DNA of 64,000 nt from Lonicera japonica. Lineage: Eukaryota; Streptophyta; Magnoliopsida; Dipsacales; Caprifoliaceae. Positions within the stretch are counted from its first letter, which is position 1, and each line of letters opens with the position of its first letter. The DNA lies in NCBI GenBank assembly GCA_021464415.1, contig JAKCWG010000579.1:1-64000 (forward strand), given 5' to 3'. The translations under genes were made by a program, and so were the position numbers. Below are positions 44,975-59,000 of the stretch, piece by piece. A model generated the notes under the pieces. It had not been told where the DNA came from. It ran no database searches and saw only the letters and a program-made list of their open reading frames with translations.

Positions 44975-46089
44975 ATTTCAAAAGTCAAAACCATCCTCCA
45001 CTATAATTAATAGTTGCCTATTCACTTGGGCGCCACTTGGTTCAGTACCTATCTAATTCAAAATGTAGCTGTCACGAAAGGAGCAGCTGTCGCAATAGAA
45101 AGATTAAAAAAAATGTTAAAAAGATAGTGGATAGATTCTAATCTTATCCTTCACTTGAACTATATGCTAAATTATATTTATATAAGGAAATTAATATTAA
45201 AAGAATGCTAGAAAGATAAAGCAGAGACATTTTTCTTTTTCTTTTTTTGGAGTTGAAGTAACTAATTGGGGATTGGGAGGATATACGCGGGGTGATTCGA
45301 ATCACCGACAAAACTTAAAGTAGAAAGATTTTAATCTAACTATTTTTTTTTTTCTATTTTTGATAAAACCTTACTATATATTTAAATTAAATTATATTAT
45401 TGTATATTCTATATAGTATTAATTAAATGCACAGAATTTTGCTTTTCTGTTTTATTAAATTACTGAAATATTTTTCATATATTAGAAAACAAATAAAATT
45501 CAAGTAAGATTTCAAATCTATAATTTTATATATTAAGGGATAATGGTTTTTAAATCTTAAAATATATAAAAAATAAATAATTTTATGTCTAAAATTTAAA
45601 ATATTTTTTAAATGATCAATAATACTTTTTGCACATGTTACAACATAATTTTAAATATAATAATATTTATTTACCTCTTGACTTAGCACAATTACATATT
45701 CTTAAAGCGTTGTTATACTTAGTATCATATAAACCACAACTACAAGTACACAATAATGATTATCTAATTAAATTTCAATTTTTTAGTTTTGCTTTTGTCA
45801 TATTTCTTTTAATAAATAAATAATTAAAGGTGATCTCCAATCTTTGTTGTCATACCCACGACCCAACATATCTCTTGGATTCTTAAAATATTGGATCTTT
45901 TGCTTAAACAATGTAAATTTTTATTATATTAAAGGCTTTGTATTGACCATATAAATAGGTGGGCATTATTGATACACACTAAAACACTCTGTTTTATTTA
46001 CTTAGTCACTAAGAACTGAATACATGTGCATATATTCAATATTTAGAGATGGAGCCATTTTTGAGTTAAATTCAGGATATTGAAAAATA

Positions 46090-46660
46090 GGGCTTATATG
46101 AAAAAGTTTTATTTAAAAGAACTAGAGAATAATATTTTTTTTAAATTAACTGCCTATATTTGACCAAATTACAAAAGGATTGCAGAGTTAACTTTGCATT
46201 ATTTTTTTAAATTGTATTTTTTTTTATGAAATCATGCAAAATCAAGTTTGTACTAAATGATTTTTAGCATATTATAATAAATAAGTGTTTAATTAACAGT
46301 GCTTTAGAATAATGTTGAAAAATTATAAATTCAAAACCTATTTATTAATAAAATGAACATAATAATTTTTTTCGGAGTTATGCAAAGTTAAGTTTGCGTT
46401 CTTTATTTATTAAAATGTTAATATGTATTTATTTTTATTTGATGTTATTTTAAAGTTTTATGAATGAAACATAAAAATATACTTTTTTAAAAATATAAAT
46501 ACACCGTGCAAAACAAATTTGCACTAAATTTTTTTGAATCCAAAGTTAAGTTTGTACTCAACATAATTTAGTGCAAAGTAAAATTTGCACTTGGTCAAAG
46601 CCCTAACTTAAAAACACAATTGATAAACAAGCCCTTATCTCATAATGATAATGATATTTA
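46090..46660. repeat. Dispersed AT-rich repeat, copy 2
   Basis: Aligns by eye with 62570-63090 over several hundred bases: GAATAATATTTTTT, TTTGACCAAATTAC, GTTAACTTTGCA, GTTATGCAAAGTTAAGTTTG. It is non-coding. Class unknown. Confidence 0.55.
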
Positions 46661-48073
46661 GGCCATTATTTCTAAAAATTATTATTCATTGTTTTTTTTT
46701 TTCGAAAAACATTATCACGCAAGTTTTTTTACCTTATTTCCAGAAAAAATTATATCGGTTGGGTCCTTAAGGGTCGGGTCAATGTGCACATACTCAGTCT
46801 CTAGGGCCGTGTTAATGTTGGAGTATTATAGAGTATTTTGATGTGTGTCAATAGTAGGCCATTACAAATATTGTATCAATAATAAAAGTTATTTGAAAAT
46901 GCAAAAATAATTGATTTGTGTGAGAATATAACAAATAAGATTCTCTAAATCTCATACTTATTTTACAAGTAGATGACTTGTATCCTCCTCCATCTTTTGT
47001 TATTTTTTTTTTCACCCATCATTCAAAAAAAAAAAAGAAAAATACAAGAGAACGTTTCATCATATTTCTCAATTTATTTTTCATTTTTCTCACAAAATAT
47101 ATTATTTTTCTTACCTTTCTTTATCTTGTTATCAAACAATTTTTTTTAGTTAGGGAGTGTGCATAATCCAATCCAATCTAATTCAATTTTGATTGGATTC
47201 TATAAAGTTTGTGAATTGTATTGGTTTGCATTTTAGAAAATCGATCAAATATTAGATCGTTGGCAAAACTAATGTCAAACTAATCGATTAAAAATGACAT
47301 TGGTTATTATTATGTACCAAATTATTAACATAGACTGCGTTACACTTATTATTGCTATATATATAAAATAATCTAATAAGTAAACCATAATTTACTTATC
47401 TTTTATTTTACAAATAAATTGGACTTTAATATGGAACAACTTAATTTAGATTTTTATTTTAGTAATAAAGGAAATTTTTTATTTATATTTTATTTTAACT
47501 AAATTTGTTTTGTGTATTATTGAAAATTAAATAATTTTTTACACAAAGGACATTAATTTCTTATATTAGATTGAATTGAGTTTTGAAACTAAGTAGGATT
47601 AAATTTAATTATAAATATAAAATCATGTTATATTAAGAGTTAAGGTATAAAGAGGAATTATCTTACTTAAAAAAATGAATGAATAATCATTTTGAAAGGT
47701 AAATCGATAAAAAAAATTTATAAAAATTTGTAGAAATGATTTATAAAGTGACTATATCACTTTCACAAAAATTCATAAAAAATTTAACCTAAAAATAAGT
47801 GTTTTAAAAAATTAATATATATATACACATTTTTTTGCCGTTAAAGAGAGGAAATCTCTCTTTTTGTTAAAGAAAGGGATTCTCTTTTTACGGTCAAACT
47901 CGTTATATTAAATTGATTGATAAATTATAATACATATATTAATTTTAAACCAAAGCACGCTTACTTTTAATTTGTTAAATTTAAAATTTTGCGCAAATTC
48001 TACGATGAACGTATAACATAAGTAAATGCGTGTGACTGAATTTCTAATTTTATGGGGTGAAGGGAAATTATGG

Positions 48074-48156
48074 CACGTGGCACTTGAACCAAATTATCTC
48101 ATCGTAGGCGCTTACGTCAGCATTTATCCATCGCAGGCCGATGGGCCGCCCACGTG
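48074..48156. promoter_or_regulatory. Two G-box (CACGTG) motifs
   Basis: GGCACGTGGC at 48074-48079 and CCCACGTGTTG at 48151-48156, the second preceded by ATGGGCCGCC. CACGTG is the core bound by plant bZIP and bHLH factors, and CACGTGGC/CACGTGT are ABRE-like. They lie about 1.9 kb upstream of the AKR start codon; linkage to that gene is inference. Confidence 0.4.
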
Positions 48157-49825
48157 TTGTAATTCACCAATGAAATATAATCATTGACTCATGCGCACTC
48201 AGTTCAACCTTTTCTTTTTTAAGTAATTCCTATTTTTCAAAACTTCATGATTCATGGGTGTTGTTGAAAAGATGATTTATATATGTATTTTTTCCCATTT
48301 CGCCGCGGCTCGAATCACGGTACCTCATAAATTCTATAATTTGTGTTTTTATTTGAAATTCAATTCAAAACTCCATAATTTGCTTCTTTTTTTTTCTTTG
48401 TTAAAAATTGCAACAATCAAGATAGTAATGCGATACAATATGAAATCATGCTATTTTTAATTAAAATAAATATGACTCACATAGATACAACACAATAGAA
48501 TAAATACGATTATAACTTTTGCATCTTAATAAGCACGTTTTATTAAGAGTGACAATATATTTTTTTTCTCATTTAAGAAAAATATATAATTGTCCAAAAT
48601 TAGATACAATTAACATGATATAACTATAAATTTTGTATTAATTTTATTTCTTAATTTTTGTATTGAAAACTCTAGACACAAAACAACACATATACAAATT
48701 TTTGTGTTAATTTTGTTCAGTTTTGGGACATATTTTGGTTTCTTTGTAAAATAGCATATAACAAAAATAATAGTGTCATTCGGTGATAAATCCTTTAAAT
48801 GTATGGATTTAGACAAAAGAACATGATGAAAACTTTTCAATCAAAAATCATTTCTTGGCAACTCCTAACTATTATGGACAAAAATGGTCATTTATCATCA
48901 ATTTTTTTTTTCAAAATTTAAAATCCAATAAGGCAATATTCACATTCTTTCCAATAAAATAAAAAAAAATTACTTTTAATACTTGCAAAGTTGGAAATTT
49001 AGAATAAAGATAAATAAAAATACAAATTAAGAAACAATTGTTTGCAATAATTTTCATTTATTCATGTTTTTTCCATTAAATTTATAAATTTCACTACAAT
49101 TTATATTTTCTCCATTAAATTTGTGAATTTCACATAAAATTTCTTGCAAATTTGCAGTGAAATTTGTAAATTACATTTGATGTTTGTAGTGAAACTTTAA
49201 AATTTCAATGCGATTCATATTTTTGGGGTTAAACTTGTAAATTTCACATAAATTTTTCTTAAAAGTCTGCAGTCAAATTTGTAAACTCCAATTCAAGATT
49301 TCATTACAACTTATATTTTTGCTGCTAAACTTGTAAATTTCAAAGCAAAATTTCTTGTAAATCTGTAGTAAAAATTGTAAATTTCAGTTCAAAATTTATA
49401 GTGAAACTTTAAATTTTAATTAAAATTTTGTAAATAAATTTTCAAAAAACATTATAATTTTGTAGAGTATTTTGATATTTTCCAATAAATCTAATAAAGA
49501 ATAAAAAAAAATGCAAAATAGTAAATAATCTTTGTTAGAAAATAATTTAAATTTACAATATATATGTCATAATATATACATACGGGTACATACATCAAAT
49601 TTCAAAATAATTAATTTTAATTTTATCATTATCGTTAGTTATGATAATAAATGATGTTTTATTGTATTAAAATATTTTATTACAAACCTTTTGTGAAAAT
49701 GTGATTGGATTTTTCTCGCATTTTTTTAAGATAATAATTTTATTTTTGTTTTTGTTTTTATTTCATTCTAAATTTATTTTATTTCCACAGCCCCACTTCC
49801 ATAATAATAATAATTATTATGTTTG

Positions 49826-49833
49826 TATATAAG
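49826..49833 (+). promoter_or_regulatory. TATA box of the AKR gene
   Basis: TATATAAG about 193 bp upstream of the AKR ATG, which would place the start of transcription near 49860 with a leader of roughly 165 nt. No competing TATA box lies closer to the ATG. Confidence 0.55.
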
Positions 49834-50025
49834 AAAGTAGTGAGGCAAAGAGTCTTGTACAAATACAATTGTTTGGTGCCAGTGGAGTGATCGATTAGCA
49901 TTTCATTTGTCTGAAACTGTAATTGTGGAGTTAACAAGTGTTTATCGAAAAGAAGGGAAGTTTTAGGTTCAGGGTTCATCATCAATTCATCATCGTCAGA
50001 AGAAGAAAGTGAAAGAAAAATAAAA

Positions 50026-53000
50026 ATGGCGAATACAGTGAGAAGGATCAAATTGGGTTCACAAGGATTGGAGGTATCAGCACTGGGACTGGGATGCATG
50101 GGGATGTCTGCCTATTACGGACCTCCGAAGCCAGAAGCAGACATGATCAAGGTCATCCACCACGCCATTAACAGCGGCGTCACCTTGCTCGATACCTCCG
50201 ATGCCTATGGCCCGCACACCAACGAAATCCTCATCGGCAAGGTCATTCCATTCATTCATTCTATAACTTTTACTTACCTTCCTTCTTCATTCATCTGTTG
50301 TTTGTGTGAGCGCTTTTAGGATCCAGTCCTTCACAGACATTGATACTGTGTATCTGCCTTAGGGGGTGTATTCAATTAGGATTTTAAAAGATAATTTTGG
50401 GATAAATAAGTCTTGTGGTATTCAATTAAAACTTTTAAATAATCTAAATAAGTCTTGTGGTATTCAATCAGGACTATTCGGATATTTTAAAGAGGGTGTC
50501 CAAATCTAGTGGTATTCAATCAGGACTTTAAACAAGTAACAAAAAGTCTTTTGGTATTCAAAAACTTGCTAATTTCAATGGATTTTTTAAAATTAGGAAT
50601 TTGTGTGACTTTTTAGTGGAAAGTATAAATATCAAACCCTATAAAGAATCCCACCCTAACCCATGAGACTTTTCACGTGAGACTTTTGTTTTCTGCTAGA
50701 GATTTACCAATTCTCTCATATCCCTTCTCTACATTTACCTCTTCCTTTCACCTATTTCCCTTCTCAACTTCACCAATACTTCTGTTTATCATCTCTCTCT
50801 TTATATATATACACACATATATGTATGTATGTATGTATGTGTACATTTTCATATTTTTTGAGATTTGAAATATTTTTATGTATTTCAATTTATTTTTTTC
50901 CTTTAGTGCCTTCTTGCCATTGAAGAGTAGGGCCCTTCAATTGAACCCCATTTTGAAGATTGCTTGCATAATTTTATTGATATTTTTAAACAAATTTTAT
51001 TGATGGGCATGAACACCAAAATCGGCACTCTCTGCCTTTCACAAGAATCATAATGTTTATTAACTTTTTTTTCGTTTCTTTTATTAAGAAATGGTAGCGG
51101 GTTTTATAGAACCTTTGGTAAGGAAAAATTCCACCATCATTTGGAAAGCTTGGGTCGTAAAGGCTAATGCTGAAGAATTCGTGCATTATTGAACTAAACA
51201 TTACTCATCATAAAATCCAAACATAAAAAGTCCTGAGTATAAAAAATCCATGTGGTGCTTTGAAATCTTATAAATTCTAATGATATAATCTTTAAAATCC
51301 AAACATAAAAAATCTTGAGTATAAAAAATCTTTTAAAAAAAATCTTATAAGTCATTACATTCTTAAATAGTCTTTTAAAATCCACTGGACTAAATTATCC
51401 ATAAACAATCTTTTAAAATCTCAATTGAATACACCCCCCTAGTGTCGCTACGGATATAATGAATTCTTGACAGACCGCAGATACACAGTATCTTGTGATG
51501 CAGATACGGGGTGAGATATAAATCAACTTTTTGGATATTATGCACCTGCCTCACAGTATGCGAAGTATCAAAAGATTTTGTTGGAATTGTCTGAGGGACT
51601 GGATTCTAATTCTCACAAACAAATTAAACTGATCTGAATCAGCATACAACACAGGCAGGCTTGGTATCGAGAGGAAATTGAGTCCTCGCGAAAGGCTTAC
51701 TGATACTGTGTATAGAACTCACAGTATTGACCTCTGGCGATGATTCAATTTCATAGTATTTGTAATTTTGTATTGACGTTTGCTATTCGAACTGAGGACC
51801 AGATCCTAATTTTTTGTAAAAGAAAACTGATGTGAATCACCACACATACACACACAGGCTCTGAAGGGAGGGATGAGGGAGAAAGTTGAATTGGCTACAA
51901 AGTTTGGGGTTAGTGTAGCTGATGGAAAGAGGGAGATTCGTGGAGATCCGGCCTATGTGCGTGCAGCGTGTGAGGCTAGCTTGAACAGATTAGGCGTCGA
52001 TTGCATTGATCTCTATTACGTTCATCGCATTGACACCCGCATCCCTATCGAAGTCACGGTTAGCCCTAAACCTTGCCCCTTTTTCATGTCCTTCTCTAAC
52101 TCTTTTGATGAATTTATTTTCTATGTTCTTTTTATTTCTGCTTCACAATGATATGACGACTGATTCCGCCTTTCTATATTCTAAATAATAATCAACCTCA
52201 TTTGTAGGATAAATTGTCACTTTCAAATTTTCGGAGTGGATTTATATTTTGCTTTCTATCTTGTTCCTTCTTAACTAAGCTTACTGGTTACTTGTCGGAA
52301 ATCAATGAGTCAAGTCGTGCAATTTCACAATTAGACCAATTAATCTATGTAACTGAAAAACAATATAAGTTTACTATTTTATAAAATATTACTCATTGGA
52401 AACTTACTTCATAGTTCAGATGAGGTGGATAAATGAATGTGGAATTTAAATAAATAATTTTTTTTACCGGTTTGACACTTAAAAAGTTGAATGATTGACA
52501 TGCTCATCTCCAGATGTAATTTTAAATGTAGGATTGGGTAAATTATCTAGCTTGATCCTCATGTTGTCTTGCCTTAATATACTTATAATTTTTTCAAGGG
52601 GATGTTTTTTGTCTTATAGAGTTTGTGTTAAAGTTGCTCAATTGATACCCAAACTCGATAATACTCACTAGTTGAATTTACTTCTTATTAATTTTATTTC
52701 CTTTTTACGCAATGTATTGAACCTTATAGGCATCGGGAAATCTTAATAACAGCATAGCCATGCCATAATAGTATTGCTGAAGGCCTGATTCATCATACAT
52801 TGCTTGTTACATGTTGTTTTAGACTGTGTCAGCACTCAGAAGTGAGAAAGATTCAGCAGTAAATGGAAAAAAACCCAAAACCAGATGGACAAGGGTAAAA
52901 GGTTGAATAAACAACTGCAAGAAGACCTTTTTTTCTCCTTCAATCAAGCACAATAAGAGACTATCAAAAGGAATCAGCTCAATAAGAAAGCAACACAAGT

Positions 53001-56000
53001 TATACTCTACATCTTAAAATAGGAAGGTTAAAGGAAATGAAAAACAACATGACACAACGTAGTCAAATGAAATATATATGTATAAGAGCTAATTACATGG
53101 CTCTGCACATAGCCAACGCCCTTTTTTTTAAAGACGTGCAAAAAAATGCACAATCTTAAGCTACAGGCCTACAGCTCATCTGAAAGGGTGCAAGAATGCA
53201 AAAGACAGGAAGTACCACAAACAGTTAAAAGAAAAGACAGGAAAACAAAATGAAAAACCCATTTGAATTATACTCGTTTGCTAAAAAAAATTAGAGTATA
53301 TAATTAGGATTAGCATTGGTATAGGATTATACTTTATAAGGATACACGCAACCTCAAACAGTGAGAGAGGAGCATAGGATTAATTGCTGTGACACGTGGC
53401 AGATTATTGTGAAGAGGCTTCATTTTTAGTATATATATTAGATTAGATCGGACTTCCATCTCAAATTAAGAATCCCACTTTGACTTTATTTCATTTTAGA
53501 AAAATACTATCTTGAATCCAATCAACGATCAAGGATACAACTTATTTTCTATTTTGAGATTTAGTACATTGATTATGTATGGGACTCTTAATTTGAGGCA
53601 TCTTAAAAAGAAAAGTGGAACTCGTAATTTGAGATGGAGGGCGAGTAGAATAGTAGATTGATAATTGTGCTTATAAAAAGGTTTGCCAAAGTGGGTATCG
53701 GTATGACACAAATAACTAACGCTATCCAGTACGACCAACTTTAATGATTTTATTTTCATATTGTAACTTAACATTGGAGTTATTTGAATGACTATTTATC
53801 GTAAAATATTACAATGTCCTTTAGGGATGTTCTTCCACGCTAGTTATCATTTTCAAATGATACTTGAAATTTTTATAAATTGGAATCCTACGAGTTTTAT
53901 GTATTGGTTGATGGAGTAGATTCCAAGAAGGTTGAAGAAATAGAATTAAAAACTAGGAAACTATTGCTTTTCTTATTATCATTTGTGCTTTACTAGCATA
54001 ATTTAAACCTTTTTGTTTTAGTCTTCAATCAGAACACGGTTCTCCTAAGTCAAACACAAGTAAGTGCATCACCACTGCAACCGTGAATTGGATGAATTTG
54101 AGATACCACATAGGATGCATGGACAAGGTTCCAAAAAAAAGGTCTCCAATGCAACCATCAAAATGACCACGAAGATGATCTGGCAAAAATAGGGATAGAC
54201 AGTGTGATGATAACCCTCTACTTTTAGAGGTTCTCGACAATGTCTTAACTCAATGCCACATTGTCTTTTTTATCTCCCTACTTATCTTTTTTAAGTTGTT
54301 AAACATTTTAATTTTATATATTATTTTTTAAGAAAAAATACAATTAAAAAAATGAATTAAGACCCACCAAACAAGATGCATACTGCATATATAATTTATT
54401 AATTTTTTTTATGACTTTCTTAAAAAACATCTCTTGGACATTCCCATTGGAGATGTTTTTTTAGACTTGATCATGAAAAGGCTTTTTTATGCCACATAGG
54501 AAAGACATGCCTAAATGTCAATGGTTTGTATGTATCCAATTCATTTTTGCACTGCGAATGCTCTAAGCTACAAATCCTACATTCCCCGTTGCCTTGCTCA
54601 TATGAGGAATGATTTTTTAAGTTTCTATCCGTTCATGGCTATGTGAAATATAGAATGTATATTCTGTTCGTAAAAAAAGTAAGAGATATAGAATGTATAT
54701 GGGTATTGTGACTAACACGTGTTTAGGTTTTAGAAAGTACAGTTTTACCGGCACGCGCTTAGATTTTAGAAGTACATGTTTCCAAAATGACACTTTTAAT
54801 CTTTTTTCCTTCACTATTTTTTATGTATACAGGCTTTTAATTTTCTCTGCTATTGTTTTGATATTTATTTTCCCTATGCGTTTGGAAAAAAAATCTTGTT
54901 CATCTTTTTTCCCTTTTTATGCTTATGTAAAAATTCTTTTTCTAGGTGGGAGAACTGAAAAAACTGGTTGAAGAGGGTAAGATAAAATATATAGGTCTAT
55001 CTGAGGCCTCACCTTCAACCATCAGAAGAGCACATGCTGTTCATCCAATCACAGCTGTACAGCTGGAGTGGTCCTTGTGGACAAGAGATGCTGAGGAAGA
55101 AGTTATTCCTACTTGCAGGTGAGTTTTTATGTCTCGTCCACTTGTCCCTGCTAAATTTAGTCAGTGGGGAAAAGCAGTCCAAATTCCTAAAAACAATTCA
55201 TCCTGACTTGTAAATTTTTTTTTTTGGTGCAGACAACTTGGCATTGGAATTGTTCCGTTTAGTCCTCTAGGAAGTGGATTCTTTACGTCTGGCCCAAAGC
55301 TATTGGATGGCCTGGCTAGTAATGACTTCCGAAGGGTATATTTATGTTCTTGTAATCATTTTATGCGTCAAGCTTGCTTCTTTTATTTTTTTTTCTTGTT
55401 TTCTTGCATGGTATGAGTTTCGTTTTGCCTTTTCTTTTTAGGCTAACACACACGCACACATACATACATACCTGGTAATTCATGACGTCATTTAGACCAT
55501 TAAGACACTTTAACAACATGATACATGTGATTGTGCTTTTCAAGTGGTAAAAGTATGTTTTCTTCACACTTAAGGTCGTGGATTTGAATCCCTAATCAAG
55601 TTGTAGTTTATTTTCTAAAGCATGAGGGGTTTATTTAGTAATAATATACACACAAAACATTCATCCATTTAACACTGGGAAATTCAGTACGGCAGATTTG
55701 TTGCAGATCCGAAGGCCGTACCTATATTTATTTATGTCGTGGTGTGTTATGTGCAATTCGAGTGGGGAAAGTTTAGATCACTTGCTCTTGCATTGCTCTT
55801 TTGTTCATATTATTTGGTGCAATATCTGTAGAGAATTAGACATGGTTTCTGCATTCCCAAGTTCGTGGCACAATTTAATTATAGAGAGGTGGTGTTTTAA
55901 GGGAGATAAGAAGAAATCTAAAACTTTGAGGATGAGTAGCTGTATGGCCGTATTGTGATGCGTGTGGAGAGAGAAATTCTAGAATATTCGAACGCAAAGA

Positions 56001-59000
56001 GGTTAGCGAGGAGGAGATTTGGCATAGAGTCAAGGCTATGGCATCTTTGTGGGCATGTTCTTCAAATGTGTTTGGCAGTCTTTCAGTGTCTGATATAGCT
56101 AGAGATTGGAAAGCCGCGTTGGTGTAGTGGATAGTTGGAAGAAAGTAGTTTTTATAGCCTGGTTGTCTAGCTAATGCGGTTGGTAGGATTTATAGTGTAG
56201 GTTTGGGTAGTTGTATGTTAGTTTTTTGTTAAGGTGGCGGATGTCTTCTTTGGTTAATTAGACTGTTTCTGTTTTTAGGCTGTTTATGGACCTCTCGTTC
56301 ACTTGCAGTCTTTCTTTTGCTTGTATTTGATTTCTAGTATCAATATAAGCTTCGTTTTTGATCAAAAAAATAATGGGAAATTTTAAATATACCTACCAAA
56401 ACATTCTTTTCACTCTGGTTGGAAACAACTTTCAACTCACCCCGCTGTAGTTTCCATTTATTGTCATCTCACCCCACTTACTTTTTCATTGCCAAACAAA
56501 GAATAAAAACACACCCACAGCAAGATGCCTAATCATGTTCTCCTCGCATTTGAAAATCTCCGATGAAGCACCATACTGTATTTTCACTTCTCCTGGAATC
56601 ATATTGAAAGACAAGAAATAGTCAGATGCATATAAGCCAAATTTATTTACTAGATTTAGAGGGGTTGAAAACATGGAGAAGAAGAACTTTATAATTAAAA
56701 TATGGGATGCATAGATCTAGAAACCAAGACTTTTTGATGGCTTCCATTGATTTTCTACCCTCAGATCTTATCATTTGCTTCTTGTTTTTCTCCGACAACA
56801 AGGTCGACCCCCTTTCGAATCAACTGATCACTCTAAAAATTGGCTTCCAGACTTGCACCATAAGAAATCAGAAAATTAAAATTTTCAAATTTCAGAATTG
56901 TGTAGTCCAACAAATCTAGTTTGAACTTTGTGGGAAATCAGAAATTTTTGATAGAGTAATCACAATCACGCGAGAGATGCTCTGGACAAGTAAGATCAAA
57001 GCCAAAGGAAACGAGCTCCGGTATCTGTTCTGTGGTTGATCCTAACTTAGAAATATTCATATTGATTTAACACAATTTTATGGACCTTCTAATCCTTCAT
57101 CTATGAATACTGTGATTTGGCTGTCAAAATAGAAACCCATGCTGACCAGAAAATGTGAAGAGATGACATTGGCAAGTGGAGTTAAAGAAGTAAAATTTCA
57201 AAAAGCATCTCTGACTAATGCGACATACATTTGCCTTATTCCGAAGAAGATTGCTTCACTTAAGCTCAAGGATTATAGACCGATAAGCCTTGTCACCAGT
57301 CTTTATAAGTTATCGGCTAAGGTCTTACCCATAAGGTTGAGGGAGGTGCTGGCTGAGACGGTGGGGGAGGCACAAGGCTTTTGTTAAAGGTCGACAAATT
57401 CTAGACTTAGTGCTGAGCGCCAATGAAGGGGTGGAGGAGTATCGGGTTAGGAAAAAGGAGGGGTTGGTGTTGAAAATCGATTTGGAAAAGGCATGTGATC
57501 GTGTAGAATGGGATTTTATCGATCATGTGCTCGAGATGGATGAGATGGATCATGGGCTGCTTGTCTTTGGCCAACTTCTCAGCTATAATGTATGGTAAGC
57601 CAAGGGGCAATTTCAAGGCGTCTCGGGGATTGAAGCAAGGAGATCCACTTTCGCCATTCCTTTTTGTACTGGCGGTTGACGTCATACATATGTTGGTTGA
57701 GAGGGCGAAGTACGGGGCTTAGTGGAAGGGTTTCGCATTGGGAGGGATGGAGTAAGCCTCTCACATTTACAATTCGATTTTCTTCTTATCTAATAGTATG
57801 GAGAAAATCCGTAACCTTATAGGCATTTTGGATATAATATTTGGTTATGCTTTAGGGCTGAAAATTAATTTAGCTAAAACTGAAGTGGTGGGTATCAACA
57901 TGGAGGAGAAGGAGATGAGGCATATAGGTCTTCAGATCGGGTGCGAGATTGGCGCATGGCCTTTATCATACTTGGGTCTTCCATTTGGTGATAATTTGAG
58001 ATCAATTGGATTTTGGAGTCCGGTGGTGGAGAAAATTAGTAAGTGACTAGATGGTTGGTGGAAGGGATGTCTTTTTTAGAGGTGGGAAACTTACACTTAT
58101 TCATTCGGTCATTGAAAGCATCCCCATCTATTATCTTTCTCTTTTCAAAATCCCGGTGGCGGTGGCAACAATTATAAAGAAGCTGATTAGGAATTTTCTA
58201 TGGGAAGGATTTTACAAAAAGAAAGGTGATCATTTGGCAGGGTGGGAGAAGGTGTGTAAAAGCAAGAGGAGAGGTGGGTTAGGAATCGGGAACATCATTG
58301 GTAGAAATGATGCTTTTTTGGGTAAATGGATTTGGAGGTTTCCTAGGGAGCCGAACGAGTTTTGGCATTTGATTATAAAAAGTAAATATGGCATTCAAGA
58401 CAATGGATGGGATACTAACGTGGTGGAAAGAGACACACATGAGTCCGTGGAAGGCTATCTCGCAAGGCATCGAAGGCTTTGTTAGAAATACTAGATATAA
58501 GTTAGGGGATGGGGCTAGAACTCGGTTTTGGGTGGATTGATGGGCGAGTAACACATCTTTGGAAACCTTATTTCCAAGACTGTATAAAATTGCTAGTTCT
58601 CCAAATGCTACAGTTTGGGCCAATGTGTTGTGGGGGGCAGATTCCTCTTATGCATGGGATATCACTTTTCGTAGAAATTTCAATGAAATCAAAATGAATG
58701 AGTTCATGGACTTGATGGGGCTGTTGAATAATTAGAGGTTAGATAGGTTTGAGTGCAGCTCTAGGTTGTGAGTGGGCGAAAAGAATGGTGCTTTCTTAAC
58801 TAAATCGTATTTTGATATTATATCGGATTCCCAGGAGCTTGATTTCAGACCTTATAGCATGGTTTGGAAAGGTTGCATACCTCAAAAAGTGAAGGTTCTA
58901 AGCGGCTGACTATGTGGAAGAGAGTTAATATGGCGGATGTTTTGCAACAACGGAAACCGTTCCTTCAGATATCGCCTGTTTGGTGTGCAATGTGCAAAAA

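Larger units (their letters stand above)
43222..50025. other. Intergenic region between gene 2 and the AKR gene
   Basis: No protein exon was recognised. It holds two SINE loci, a Mutator-type MITE, one copy of the dispersed AT-rich repeat, and a long AT-rich stretch (about 46900-49750) with several repeated TTTGTAAATTTCA-type phrases around 49060-49430. The last 200 bases form the AKR promoter and leader. Confidence 0.6.

Noticed and set aside
49779..50259. Minus-strand open frames over the AKR promoter and exon 1
   Set aside because: Antisense to a clear AKR exon and leader, with no family similarity of their own.
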